From: an uncultured Methanobrevibacter sp.
Lineage (GTDB): Archaea; Methanobacteriota; Methanobacteria; Methanobacteriales; Methanobacteriaceae
Reading direction: 5' to 3'
Assembly (NCBI GenBank): GCA_900320515.1
Contig: ONSJ01000007.1
Span: forward strand, 1-49,787
DNA length: 49,787 nucleotides
Below the pieces are notes generated by a model that saw only the letters and a list, made by a program, of their open reading frames with translations, did not search any database and was not told the origin of the DNA. The position numbers and the translations under genes are program-made. Shown here one piece after another: positions 24,829 through 32,900 of this stretch; within the stretch, counting starts at the first letter, position 1; the number at the start of each line of letters is the position of its first letter.

Positions 24829-25457
24829 TTAAATTAGCCTACTGCAATGTGGAAAACCTGGATTTGAAAAAAGCTTACTGGCTAGTCTCAAAAAATCGTC
24901 AGGAAAAGATTGATTTTTACCGATTTGAAAAAGATAAGAAACAAAGCGCCGGAGCATATCTTCTATTAAAAAAACTGTTATCCGAAGAAAATGTAACAGA
25001 CCCAATTTTCAAGACCGCAAAATATGGCAAGGCTTACATATCCAACATTGAAGGCATCCACTTTAACATGAGCCATTCCGGCAGGATGGTCCTATGCGCC
25101 CTGTCCGATATGGAAGTTGGGGCGGACATTGAATACAATGACCCGAAAATTGACTTAAGCATTGCCGAGCACTACTTCTACAACAGCGAATATGAAAGCA
25201 TAATGAATTCCGCCAATCCGTCTGATGAGTTCTTCAAATACTGGGTTTTAAAGGAAAGCTATATGAAATACACAGGCCTCGGAATGAACCTGAATTTAAA
25301 CAGCTTTGAAATAATAATTGAAGATGAAATCAGACTAAAAAACGATGATGAAAATTTGAAATTTAATCTCTTCAACATCAAAGACTACAAAATAGGAATT
25401 GCAAGCCATTACAATGTATCCGATTTGGTCGAATATGATGTTGATGAGCTGTATTAG
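24825..25457 (+). CDS. Sfp-type 4'-phosphopantetheinyl transferase
   Basis: The 210-residue enzyme has the PPTase signatures FNMSHSG (80-86), VGADIE (98-103, Asp101 and Glu103 for Mg2+) and WVLKESYMKYTG (140-151), the WxxKE motif of the Sfp group. It transfers phosphopantetheine from CoA to carrier-protein serines of non-ribosomal peptide, polyketide or lysine-type synthetases. Archaeal fatty-acid synthesis does not need it. In some rumen Methanobrevibacter such genes accompany NRPS genes, but none is in this window. It overlaps the phosphatase gene by four bases and so belongs to the partner-switch operon. Confidence 0.92.
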   Translation: MIKLAYCNVENLDLKKAYWLVSKNRQEKIDFYRFEKDKKQSAGAYLLLKKLLSEENVTDPIFKTAKYGKAYISNIEGIHFNMSHSGRMVLCALSDMEVGADIEYNDPKIDLSIAEHYFYNSEYESIMNSANPSDEFFKYWVLKESYMKYTGLGMNLNLNSFEIIIEDEIRLKNDDENLKFNLFNIKDYKIGIASHYNVSDLVEYDVDELY

Positions 25458-26470
25458 GAAATATCCAAAGGCAAATCGCCGATTACTTTACCCTTACGGT
25501 TAATTTCAATTGTATCCTCAAGGCGAACTCCAAATTCCCCCTCAAGATATATTCCAGGTTCCACCGTTATCATCATGCCTTTTTCGATTACGGTTTCATC
25601 ACGTGTTGAAAATCCAGGGGTTTCATGAATGTCAAGGCCCAAACTATGGCCTGTTGAGTGTATGAATTTATCGCCATAACCATAATCGGAAATGATGTCT
25701 CTTGCAACCTTATCCACTTCACAACATTTGATGCCTGGTTTTGCTGTCTTAATGGCTTTGTCATGCGCTTCAGCCACAATATCCCAGATTTCCTGTTGGC
25801 GTTCCGTATAAACCATCGTACGGGTGTTGTCTGAACAGTACCCCTCAAAAACAGCACCCCAATCTATCAGGATTGGCTGGTCCAGACTTTTGGCCTGAGG
25901 AATTGCATGAGGCAAGCTTGAATTGGCTCCGCTTGTCACAATGGTGTCGAATGATTCCTTATCCGCACCATTTTCAATCATCAGACGGACAAGGTCAAAG
26001 GCCACTTCCTTTTCGCTTCCTTCATTATTCAATATATCCAATTGAAGGAATGATTTTTGAGCAATTTCGGTTGCCTTTGAAATCCTTGCGATTTCATCAG
26101 GGGTCTTGATCATTCTTTGCTTGTCAACATAAGTTCTGGAATCGATTTTGAAATCGTCCCTGAATTTGGCATATGTGCTGAAGGGCAATGTAGGTTCAAT
26201 GGCCATATTACTAATGCCTTCGCTTTTCAATTCTCCAATCATCACATCAAAGGATTCATATTCCCTGACTTCAACTGAAGAGTCATTGCCGGCCAATTCC
26301 ATATCCATCTTGGAGGCATAAATAATCGGATTCTCCTTTATTATCAAGAATGCAAAGCTTGTTGGCCTGTAGCCTGAGATGTATTCGACATTTGTAAACT
26401 GAGTAAGCATATATGCCTGAAAATCATCCTTTCTCAAATCATTTAATATATTGTCAACATGTGATTCCAT
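25454..26470 (-). CDS. M24-family aminopeptidase (Xaa-Pro type)
   Basis: The 338-residue metallopeptidase has a small N-terminal creatinase-like domain (1-115) and the pita-bread catalytic domain. Its metal ligands are in DWGAVFEGYCSDNTRTM (two Asp), HSTGHSLGLDIHE (His), ITVEPGIYLEG (Glu) and VRLEDTIEI (Glu). It probably removes residues before proline. The frame is open 260 bases further upstream, but that stretch overlaps the divergent M50 gene. ATG 26470 stands exactly where a leaderless transcript from the shared TATA box would begin. It ends four bases inside the convergent PPTase gene. Confidence 0.93.
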   Translation of the reverse strand: MESHVDNILNDLRKDDFQAYMLTQFTNVEYISGYRPTSFAFLIIKENPIIYASKMDMELAGNDSSVEVREYESFDVMIGELKSEGISNMAIEPTLPFSTYAKFRDDFKIDSRTYVDKQRMIKTPDEIARISKATEIAQKSFLQLDILNNEGSEKEVAFDLVRLMIENGADKESFDTIVTSGANSSLPHAIPQAKSLDQPILIDWGAVFEGYCSDNTRTMVYTERQQEIWDIVAEAHDKAIKTAKPGIKCCEVDKVARDIISDYGYGDKFIHSTGHSLGLDIHETPGFSTRDETVIEKGMMITVEPGIYLEGEFGVRLEDTIEINRKGKVIGDLPLDIS

Positions 26471-26490
26471 AGTTAATATTAGAAAAAACT

Positions 26491-26500
26491 TTATATATAA
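26491..26500. promoter_or_regulatory. palindromic bidirectional TATA box
   Basis: TTATATATAA is its own reverse complement and has A-rich BRE-like sequence on both sides. Its centre is about 25 bases from ATG 26470 (minus) and 25 bases from ATG 26520 (plus), so both transcripts would start at or next to their start codons. Confidence 0.65.
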
Positions 26501-26519
26501 AATTAGATATTTTAACATT

Positions 26520-27164
26520 ATGATTAAGTTTACAAGTAGTGAAGTGAGAGATTTAATAATTGCATTTATCGTAATTTCACTGTGTTTTGCAATTGCAAAT
26601 GCCGGAAGAAACATGAATGCAATATTGACCATCCTTCCATACATTATGGTCGGCGTCGGTACCGGTTTCATCCTCCACGAGCTTGGACATAAGCTTGTAT
26701 CAATGAAATACGGATACTGGGCAGAATTCAAATTATGGCCTCAAGGATTGATATTTGCACTCATAACCTCATTTTTCGGATTTGTATTTGCGGCACCAGG
26801 TGCAGTATACACCTACGCAAACCACATGACCGATGAGATAAACGGTAAAATCTCAATTGCAGGACCTGTTGTCAATATCATCCTCGCATTGATATTTCTG
26901 GCAATCGGAATTGCGGTCTATCGCTCCGCATTTACCTCACAGACTGCAGTAATAATATTTACCGTCTGTCTGGTGGGCTATTCAGTCAACAGCTTTTTGG
27001 CAGTATTCAACCTGCTTCCTATTGGAAACCTTGACGGGTCCAAAGTTCTGAGATGGAATGTGGGAATCTGGATTGTCACAATAGCTATCGCAGCAGCACT
27101 TACTGCAGCATCCATGACAATAGGCTTTGAGAATATCGTAAGAATTATTATGGGAATAGCATGA
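26520..27164 (+). CDS. M50-family membrane metalloprotease (site-2 protease type)
   Basis: The 214-residue membrane protein has zinc motif HELGH at 53-57 and the second ligand motif NLLPIGNLDGSKVL (about 166-179), with about six helices. Short archaeal members of this group cleave within the membrane, but natural substrates are largely unknown. No ribosome site precedes ATG 26520, which fits leaderless initiation; the open frame upstream of it is not used. The ycaO start overlaps its stop by four bases, which makes this protease the first gene of the thioamidation operon. Confidence 0.9.
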   Translation: MIKFTSSEVRDLIIAFIVISLCFAIANAGRNMNAILTILPYIMVGVGTGFILHELGHKLVSMKYGYWAEFKLWPQGLIFALITSFFGFVFAAPGAVYTYANHMTDEINGKISIAGPVVNIILALIFLAIGIAVYRSAFTSQTAVIIFTVCLVGYSVNSFLAVFNLLPIGNLDGSKVLRWNVGIWIVTIAIAAALTAASMTIGFENIVRIIMGIA

Positions 27165-28363
27165 CCGATGAATTGACATACTTCAAAGGAACACACAGAG
27201 TAATCGCTCCCGAAAAGACCATTGAAAACAATGAGGACAAGCTGAAGACAGCTGGAATCACACGTATTGCAGACATTACAGACCTGGACAGAATAGGCCT
27301 TCCAATCTATACTGCAATAAGGCCAACCGCCGAAGATGGTGCTGTGAGCATTTACGGTGGAAAGGGAATTGCCAAAGACCATGCAAGAGCTTCTGCAATG
27401 ATGGAAGGTTTTGAAAGGTATTCCGCTGAAAGGCAAGACAGCGATGAAACTAAAATTGCTACAGTGGAGGAGATTTCCGAATTGGGAGAGTTCATAAATC
27501 CCGAATCCCTGAATCTGCCGAAGGATTTTAAAAAGCAGAATCTGGATTCCATGAAGCTGGAATGGAGCACCGCAAAAGACATAATTTCAGATAAGGAATA
27601 TTTCATTCCGACAAATGCGATTTACCATCCTTATATCCATGGAAATGATTGTGAAAGCCTCTTCAAGTCAAATACCAATGGCCTTGCATCAGGAAATGTC
27701 CTGGAGGAAGCTATCCTGCATGGGATATTTGAAGTGATTGAACGTGATGCATGGAGCATATTCGAGCTGACCCACAAGAACTATGCCCAAATCGATACAG
27801 CAAGCATTGAAAGCGACATTGTCAATGAGACAATCGACAAGTTCGAATCAGAAGGCATTAAAATCAAGCTGATGGACTTTACAGCAGACATCAATGTTCC
27901 GACAATCGCCGCATCAGCAGACGATACAGTCACACGGGATGCGGGTCTTTTAACCCTGGGAATGGGAACACATCTTGATCCTGAAGTTGCAATCCTGAGG
28001 GCACTGACTGAAGTGGCCCAGAGCAGAGCGACACAAATCAACGGTGCCCGTGAAGACACAGTCAGAGCAGACTTTGCCCGTGAGGCAGGATATGAGCGCA
28101 TGAAACGCATCAACAAATACTACTTTAGGGACGAAGATGAAAAGATATCCCTTTCAAGCATTGAAAACAAGTCAACAACCTCAATCACAAAGGATTTGGA
28201 AATCGTTAAAGAGGAATTGATTGGCAATGATATCGACAAGATCCTATATCACGATTTGACCCGTCCTGAGCTTGATGTCAGTGTTGTTCGTGTCATAATT
28301 CCTGAAATGGAGCTTTTCGCACTTGACCCATCAAGGGCAGGATACAGATTTTTGAAAGTTTGA
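27161..28363 (+). CDS. ycaO: YcaO-type protein for McrA glycine thioamidation
   Basis: This 400-residue YcaO-domain ATP-binding enzyme is the methanogenesis-marker type. It has the ATP-site segments ASAMMEGFERYSAERQD, EAILHGIFEVIERDAWS and LRALTEVAQSRATQING with their glutamates. YcaO enzymes activate a backbone amide with ATP. In methanogens, genetic work in Methanosarcina showed that YcaO and TfuA together convert a glycine of McrA, the methyl-coenzyme M reductase alpha subunit, to thioglycine. The adjacent tfuA makes the same role nearly certain. The gene overlaps the M50 stop by four bases. Confidence 0.94.
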   Translation: MTDELTYFKGTHRVIAPEKTIENNEDKLKTAGITRIADITDLDRIGLPIYTAIRPTAEDGAVSIYGGKGIAKDHARASAMMEGFERYSAERQDSDETKIATVEEISELGEFINPESLNLPKDFKKQNLDSMKLEWSTAKDIISDKEYFIPTNAIYHPYIHGNDCESLFKSNTNGLASGNVLEEAILHGIFEVIERDAWSIFELTHKNYAQIDTASIESDIVNETIDKFESEGIKIKLMDFTADINVPTIAASADDTVTRDAGLLTLGMGTHLDPEVAILRALTEVAQSRATQINGAREDTVRADFAREAGYERMKRINKYYFRDEDEKISLSSIENKSTTSITKDLEIVKEELIGNDIDKILYHDLTRPELDVSVVRVIIPEMELFALDPSRAGYRFLKV

Positions 28364-28367
28364 TAAA

Positions 28368-29030
28368 ATGGTTAAGATAATAGTTTATACCGGCCTGTCA
28401 CTTCCCTTTGACGAGGCAAAAGAAATTCTTGATTCCGCCGAGGATGTGGAAGTGATTTATAAAAGGCCCATTCAAAGGGGAGATTTGGGATCTGCCCTGA
28501 AAGAGCGTCCGGACATCATCGCAATAATTGACGGAGTGTTTCACCAGAGCTCCGCTGTGGGACACAAGGAAATACTCAACGTGATGAAAAGCGGCGTTAA
28601 GGTATACGGCGCTTCAAGCATGGGTGCATTAAGGGCATCCGAACTTGACACATTAGGAATGGTTGGAGTGGGATATGTCTATACCCAATATGCCACAGGA
28701 GAGGTTGACTCCGACGATGACGTGGCAGTGATGCTTGACAGCGAGACCCTTGAAGCACTCTCCGTTCCTCTGATTAATATGAAGTATGTCTTTACCAATG
28801 CTGCTGAGGAAAACATCATTACTGAAGATGAAAGGGACGAACTGCTTAAAATTGCCAAAAAGACATTCTATCCCAAAAGAAACTATTCGCAAACATTAAG
28901 AGAATCCGAATTGGACGATGATAAAAAATCGGAGCTGATTGATTTCATCAGAACATCACCCGACATCAAAAAGGAAGATGCAAAAGACCTTCTTAAAGTA
29001 ATTAAAAAAGAAATTGATGAAACTAACTAG
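28368..29030 (+). CDS. tfuA: TfuA-like McrA-glycine thioamidation protein
   Basis: The 220-residue protein opens with KIIVYTGLSLPFDEAKEIL and has the core IIDGVFHQSSAVGHKEILNVMKSG followed by GASSMGALRASELDTLGMVGVG, the conserved TfuA region. The C-terminal 60 residues are charged and helical. TfuA probably delivers sulfide to the YcaO reaction or recruits the sulfur source. It begins four bases after ycaO and ends the operon. Confidence 0.94.
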   Translation: MVKIIVYTGLSLPFDEAKEILDSAEDVEVIYKRPIQRGDLGSALKERPDIIAIIDGVFHQSSAVGHKEILNVMKSGVKVYGASSMGALRASELDTLGMVGVGYVYTQYATGEVDSDDDVAVMLDSETLEALSVPLINMKYVFTNAAEENIITEDERDELLKIAKKTFYPKRNYSQTLRESELDDDKKSELIDFIRTSPDIKKEDAKDLLKVIKKEIDETN

Positions 29031-29074
29031 CCTCATCCACATTACAAAACTCTTTTTAACGGGAATTTATTGAA

Positions 29075-29111
29075 TGATTAATTAAAATGAAATCATGATT
29101 AATTAAAATGA
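29075..29111. repeat. two 16-bp direct repeats, 21 bp apart
   Basis: TGATTAATTAAAATGA occurs at 29075-29090 and again at 29096-29111. They lie in the 157-bp space between the convergent tfuA and unknown genes, so an operator role is not obvious. Confidence 0.6.
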
Positions 29112-29187
29112 TAATGTTGATGAAACTTTACTTTAAATTCATTACAAAATTAAAATGCTAAAAGAAAAATAGATAAGGGGAAATGAA

Positions 29188-29646
29188 TTATTTTTCATTC
29201 ATTTCACGATACTTTTTCAGGACAATGTCCGGAGTTTCGATAACATGATCAAAACTTGTTGAAAATTCCTTGGCCTCAAAATCACTTTCGACTTTGCGGA
29301 TTCCACTCAAAGAAAATGAACAACCCTCAATCTTAAATCCGACATCATCTGCAATGACAGAAATCAGATTGACTTCAATTTCAGAAGCCTTCTCCAAAAC
29401 CTGGTTTGCCTTAACCTCATATTTCAGGTTCAGGGTCTTGTGAGGCAATATTTCATTGATTGTCCGTTTGATGACCGAATCGAAAAGCTCTAAAAATTTT
29501 ATGGCAGGAGGCAAGTCATTAGCCCACCAATAAGTAATTACAGAGTTCAATACTATTTCATGCTCAGAATAATCATCATACAATCTTGCACGAACGCCAA
29601 CAGTACTTTCATCTGCTTTGATGACTAATACTGGACTAACAGCCAT
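29188..29646 (-). CDS. unknown protein downstream of the CBS gene
   Basis: I do not recognise this 152-residue protein. It is soluble and acidic, with alternating strand-like and helical segments. It begins AVSPVLVIKADESTVGVRARLYDDYSEHEIVLNSVITYWWANDLPPAIKFLELFDSVIKRTINE (read as about 60 residues around a Trp-Trp pair) and ends in a charged helix. No cysteines suggest a metal site. It starts seven bases after the CBS gene, so the two are almost certainly co-expressed and may act together in a nucleotide-sensing or stress function. Confidence 0.7.
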   Translation of the reverse strand: MAVSPVLVIKADESTVGVRARLYDDYSEHEIVLNSVITYWWANDLPPAIKFLELFDSVIKRTINEILPHKTLNLKYEVKANQVLEKASEIEVNLISVIADDVGFKIEGCSFSLSGIRKVESDFEAKEFSTSFDHVIETPDIVLKKYREMNEK

Positions 29647-29653
29647 TATACCA

Positions 29654-30499
29654 CTATTCGTTTTTAACTAATGCTTTGATTAAATCACTGGCCCTTACAA
29701 GACCGACCAAATCTCCTTCAACACCGATTACAGGAATTTGCTCAATGTTTAGGGATTTCATTTTTTTAGCACAGTCGGAAACTTTAGTTTTGGAATTTGC
29801 CACTTCAACATTGCTTACAGCAACATCAGCAACAGTCTTGTCAGCGAATTTTAAACTGTTTTTCTCAATGTACAATACTGAAGTACTGTCCCAGGACCAT
29901 TTGTCACCTTCGGTTCCAACGGTGGAACTGTGTTCGCTTCTCTCAGAGATAATTTCAATTTCAGAAATGAAATCGGTTTCAGTCAGGATACCTGACAATT
30001 TGGCATCGTCGTCAAGTGCCAGAATTGATTTCAGTCCGAACTGATTCATGGTTTCAAAAGCGACATTCAAAGGAGCTTTTTCCCAGGTTGTCGGAACGGT
30101 AGTAATCATATAATTTTCAACAGCATCGTGGACTTCAATTTTGGTTAAAGCTTTAGACACTAAATCGAATGAAGTGATAATGCCCACTAATTCACCATCA
30201 TCATTTACAACAGGAACTCTTCTAACATTATTTTCCATCATAACGCGAGCAGCATCAACTACATCGTCACCAGGTTTGACGGTGATTAACTCTCTGGTCA
30301 TTAACATTGCAATTTGTTCTTCATCAGGATTATTAATTAAATCAGAACGAGTTACTAGTCCTACTAAAATATCAGTATCCTCTTTAACTACAGGAAGTAC
30401 TGCCTTGTTTTCTTTTCTCATTAAGTCTAAAACTTTTTCACGGTTTCCTGGAACGGAAACGCTAACTACATTTTTAGACATTGTTCTTTTAACTAACAT
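29654..30499 (-). CDS. protein of four CBS domains
   Basis: The 281-residue protein consists of four CBS motifs in two Bateman pairs (about 1-58, 62-120, 130-190 and 222-281). Examples are KENKAVLPVVKEDTDILVGLVTRSDL, NNVRRVPVVNDDGELVGIITSFDL and LNIEQIPVIGVEGDLVGLVRASDL. CBS pairs bind adenine nucleotides or S-adenosyl compounds and report energy state. I chose the ATG preceded by GGTG with seven bases spacing. It follows the universal-stress gene on the same strand, which suggests a stress or energy-sensing unit. Confidence 0.9.
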   Translation of the reverse strand: MLVKRTMSKNVVSVSVPGNREKVLDLMRKENKAVLPVVKEDTDILVGLVTRSDLINNPDEEQIAMLMTRELITVKPGDDVVDAARVMMENNVRRVPVVNDDGELVGIITSFDLVSKALTKIEVHDAVENYMITTVPTTWEKAPLNVAFETMNQFGLKSILALDDDAKLSGILTETDFISEIEIISERSEHSSTVGTEGDKWSWDSTSVLYIEKNSLKFADKTVADVAVSNVEVANSKTKVSDCAKKMKSLNIEQIPVIGVEGDLVGLVRASDLIKALVKNE

Positions 30500-30537
30500 A
30501 AAAACACCTTTTATAAAATACAATAATAATTATAATT

Positions 30538-30963
30538 TTAATGGACAACAAGTACTGCGCATTTTGCTGAATTTACAACCTTATCTGCCACACTACCCAT
30601 AATAAATCTATCGAAGCCAGATTTACCAGAACTACCCATTACAATCAGGTCAATATCTTCTTCCTGGGCAACCTCTAAAATGACTCTAGCAGGTGACCCT
30701 TCCCTGATTACATGAGTAATCTTTAAATCATCATCATTTAATTCATCAAATTCCTTGAGATTTTCTTCTGATCTTTCCTTTAAGATTTGGTTTAACTGGT
30801 ATATCTCATCATCCAATGGAAGTCCGTTAACAAAATTATTTTCTGTGACACTCACAGCAACTATTTCAGCCCCACTAACCTTTGATAGGAATAACGCATG
30901 TTTCCCAGCTTTCTTTGCGAATTCTGAACCATCTGTAGGAACCAATATCTTTTTATACATCAT
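30538..30963 (-). CDS. universal stress protein (UspA family)
   Basis: The 141-residue protein has the Usp fold start KKILVPTDGSEFAKKAGKHAL and the ATP-binding signature GSSGKSGFDRFIMGSVADKVV near residues 110-130 (G-2x-G-9x-G-S pattern), so it is an ATP-binding type. Function is generic stress response. GGAG lies six bases before the chosen ATG; a second ATG follows directly. Confidence 0.92.
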   Translation of the reverse strand: MMYKKILVPTDGSEFAKKAGKHALFLSKVSGAEIVAVSVTENNFVNGLPLDDEIYQLNQILKERSEENLKEFDELNDDDLKITHVIREGSPARVILEVAQEEDIDLIVMGSSGKSGFDRFIMGSVADKVVNSAKCAVLVVH

Positions 30964-31001
30964 TAACATCTCCCATAATATATGGATTCATATCCATGAT
31001 A

Positions 31002-32156
31002 TTATACATTTATCTTTTTGTTAATGGTATATAATATATTTTTCGTTTCTACACGATTGCATATATTAAGGTATGGATTTTTAGAAAAAGATTTTAAAAC
31101 ATTGAACTCGGCAAAACTATCCTCTGAAATTACCTGCTTTTCGACAACACCGTTGATTTCAAATCCGCAGATATTGGTTGTTGCCATTTTAACCAATTCT
31201 TTAGGGCCGATATAATTTTTATGATAAACGGACATCAGCTTTATAGTAAATTCCAATTCCCTGAACATGTCCGGTGAGTTGAGCATCACATTGTCGCTTC
31301 CAAGCAATGGCATTATTCCCAACCCAAGCATTTTACTTAAAGGAGCCACACCGACGTTTAATGTCGCATTTGCCCTTGGACAGACCACAACATTCTGACC
31401 TGACCTGGATACAAGTTCCAAATCATTGGATTTCGGATTTGTCAAGTGGACAAGCTGGTCGAAATTGCTCTTAACGCCCTTGGCGATTTCAGTCAGCCTA
31501 TCATTGTTTAATGACTCAATCTGATTGGATTCTGATTCCGCCACATGAATTGATGAGATTTTGCCCTGTTTGCTGCATTCCTCTGAAATCAGACTGGCAA
31601 CTTCAGGAGTTATTTCACCGAATCCGCTCGGAGCGATTCCATCGGCAATTTTCAGAAGTTTCTGGATGGCTTTTTTAACCTTTCCCAAATCGGGATCATC
31701 GCCATAGAAGCTGTCGTCACGGCCAAGAATTATTGGTTTGATTGGAAGGCCCTCTGAAGCCTTCATCAAAAGCTTGACGCCCCTGATTCCGCCTTCCCTG
31801 TAATCAATGAAATGGGTTGTTCCGGAGTCAATCATGTCCTGCATGGATTGCCTCATGGCATCGATTAAATCATCGTCTTCGGCATTTGCAAGGGCAACAT
31901 GCTTGACGCCATTTGGAGGCTTAACCATTTCAGCCAATGTAAGGCCATAACCCTCATCCTTGATTATGGAGTCACCAATGTGAACATGGCCGTTGATAAA
32001 TGACGGGCATACGACGGCACCATCTACATCTATGATTTTGCCCTCTTTTGCATCCTTTGCAATCTCAATGATTTTCCCATCGTCCACAACGATATTTTCA
32101 CGGACTGGAGTCAAATCCTGGCCTTTCAATATAATTCCATTTGATACAGTAAACAT
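31002..32156 (-). CDS. metal-dependent amidohydrolase (cytosine deaminase/chlorohydrolase-like)
   Basis: The 384-residue protein of the amidohydrolase superfamily has the metal-binding start GHVHIGDS, central HVAESESNQ, and late GSDNVMLNSPDMF with the catalytic Asp. The N- and C-terminal strands form the small beta-sandwich. The first motif reads HVH, as in deaminases. Substrates of this archaeal group are not established; a purine or pyrimidine derivative is plausible. It precedes the universal-stress gene by 38 bases. Confidence 0.85.
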   Translation of the reverse strand: MFTVSNGIILKGQDLTPVRENIVVDDGKIIEIAKDAKEGKIIDVDGAVVCPSFINGHVHIGDSIIKDEGYGLTLAEMVKPPNGVKHVALANAEDDDLIDAMRQSMQDMIDSGTTHFIDYREGGIRGVKLLMKASEGLPIKPIILGRDDSFYGDDPDLGKVKKAIQKLLKIADGIAPSGFGEITPEVASLISEECSKQGKISSIHVAESESNQIESLNNDRLTEIAKGVKSNFDQLVHLTNPKSNDLELVSRSGQNVVVCPRANATLNVGVAPLSKMLGLGIMPLLGSDNVMLNSPDMFRELEFTIKLMSVYHKNYIGPKELVKMATTNICGFEINGVVEKQVISEDSFAEFNVLKSFSKNPYLNICNRVETKNILYTINKKINV

Positions 32157-32280
32157 TAAAGTAAAATCTAATTTTTTTTATTAAAGTATTTTTGTATTCC
32201 ATAAATTTATTAAATTTGAAAAACAATAATATAAACTAGATATCGTTAAAATTCGATAATCTCTTTTTTAAACCATCAAG

Positions 32281-32874
32281 GTGATTTCTATTAACTCCCA
32301 GGAAATAAGATACTTTTACAGGAATATTGTTAAAACCGGCAACGTATACCGGGTCAAATACAACAATAAGGATTATGGAGAGTTCAGAAAATTATCCGAT
32401 GCATTATATGAAAGGGATGCGCTGTTTTTTTGTAATTTCGATTATGACCTGCTTGTCGAATGCGACCTTGAAAACAAGTATGAAAATATGGAATTGCCTC
32501 CTTTTCCCGAAAAACGCCCAAAAGGCAGAATCAAGGGAACAAAATTCAATAAAAAGGAAAGGGAAGGTGAAATCCTTTTTGACCACAAGATAAGGAAATT
32601 CTACATTAAAAAAGGCGACGACATCATAGGCCATTACGACACAATGACTGAAGCATTCTATTATAAGAAGCTTTTGATGGACAGTGACTGGGACCTGAGT
32701 GTCCTGAAAAGCAACATCACCGAAAGAATTGAGGTCAACGCAGTCATTGATCAAAGCAAAGAGTATAAGGTTCAGCTCAACTTCTGTCCCAAGTGTAAAA
32801 GTAGGCTTAAAATCGGTGAAGAGGAATGTCCTTCATGCGGTATTAACATTAAGGATTATTTGTATAATAATTAA
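32281..32874 (+). CDS. Zn-ribbon protein with two AP2-like repeats
   Basis: The protein has 197 residues from the GTG at 32281. Two similar 36-residue segments, YRVKYNNKDYGEFRKLSDAL... and FYIKKGDDIIGHYDTMTEAF..., both end near a [FW]D[YL]D or DWDLSVL stretch, like AP2/integrase-type DNA-binding modules. The C-terminus has a zinc ribbon, CPKCKSRL...CPSCG. A nucleic-acid-binding role is inferred. The GTG overlaps its own GGTGAT ribosome site. The next in-frame codon at a normal distance is ATT 32290, which is probably the real start (194 residues). Confidence 0.8.
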   Translation: MISINSQEIRYFYRNIVKTGNVYRVKYNNKDYGEFRKLSDALYERDALFFCNFDYDLLVECDLENKYENMELPPFPEKRPKGRIKGTKFNKKEREGEILFDHKIRKFYIKKGDDIIGHYDTMTEAFYYKKLLMDSDWDLSVLKSNITERIEVNAVIDQSKEYKVQLNFCPKCKSRLKIGEEECPSCGINIKDYLYNN

Positions 32875-32900
32875 AAAAAGGATAGAGAATAATTATTCTC
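32874..32900 (-). terminator. terminator at the carB stop codon
   Basis: GAGAATAATTATTCTC (32885-32900) is a perfect 16-bp palindrome covering the carB stop. On the minus strand CTATCC and seven T follow. The same CTCTATCCTTTTT motif lies after the DUF4013 gene. Confidence 0.6.

Noticed and set aside
26471..26731. Upstream extension of the M24 peptidase frame
   Set aside because: It overlaps the divergent M50 gene and the shared TATA box; family alignment starts at ATG 26470.
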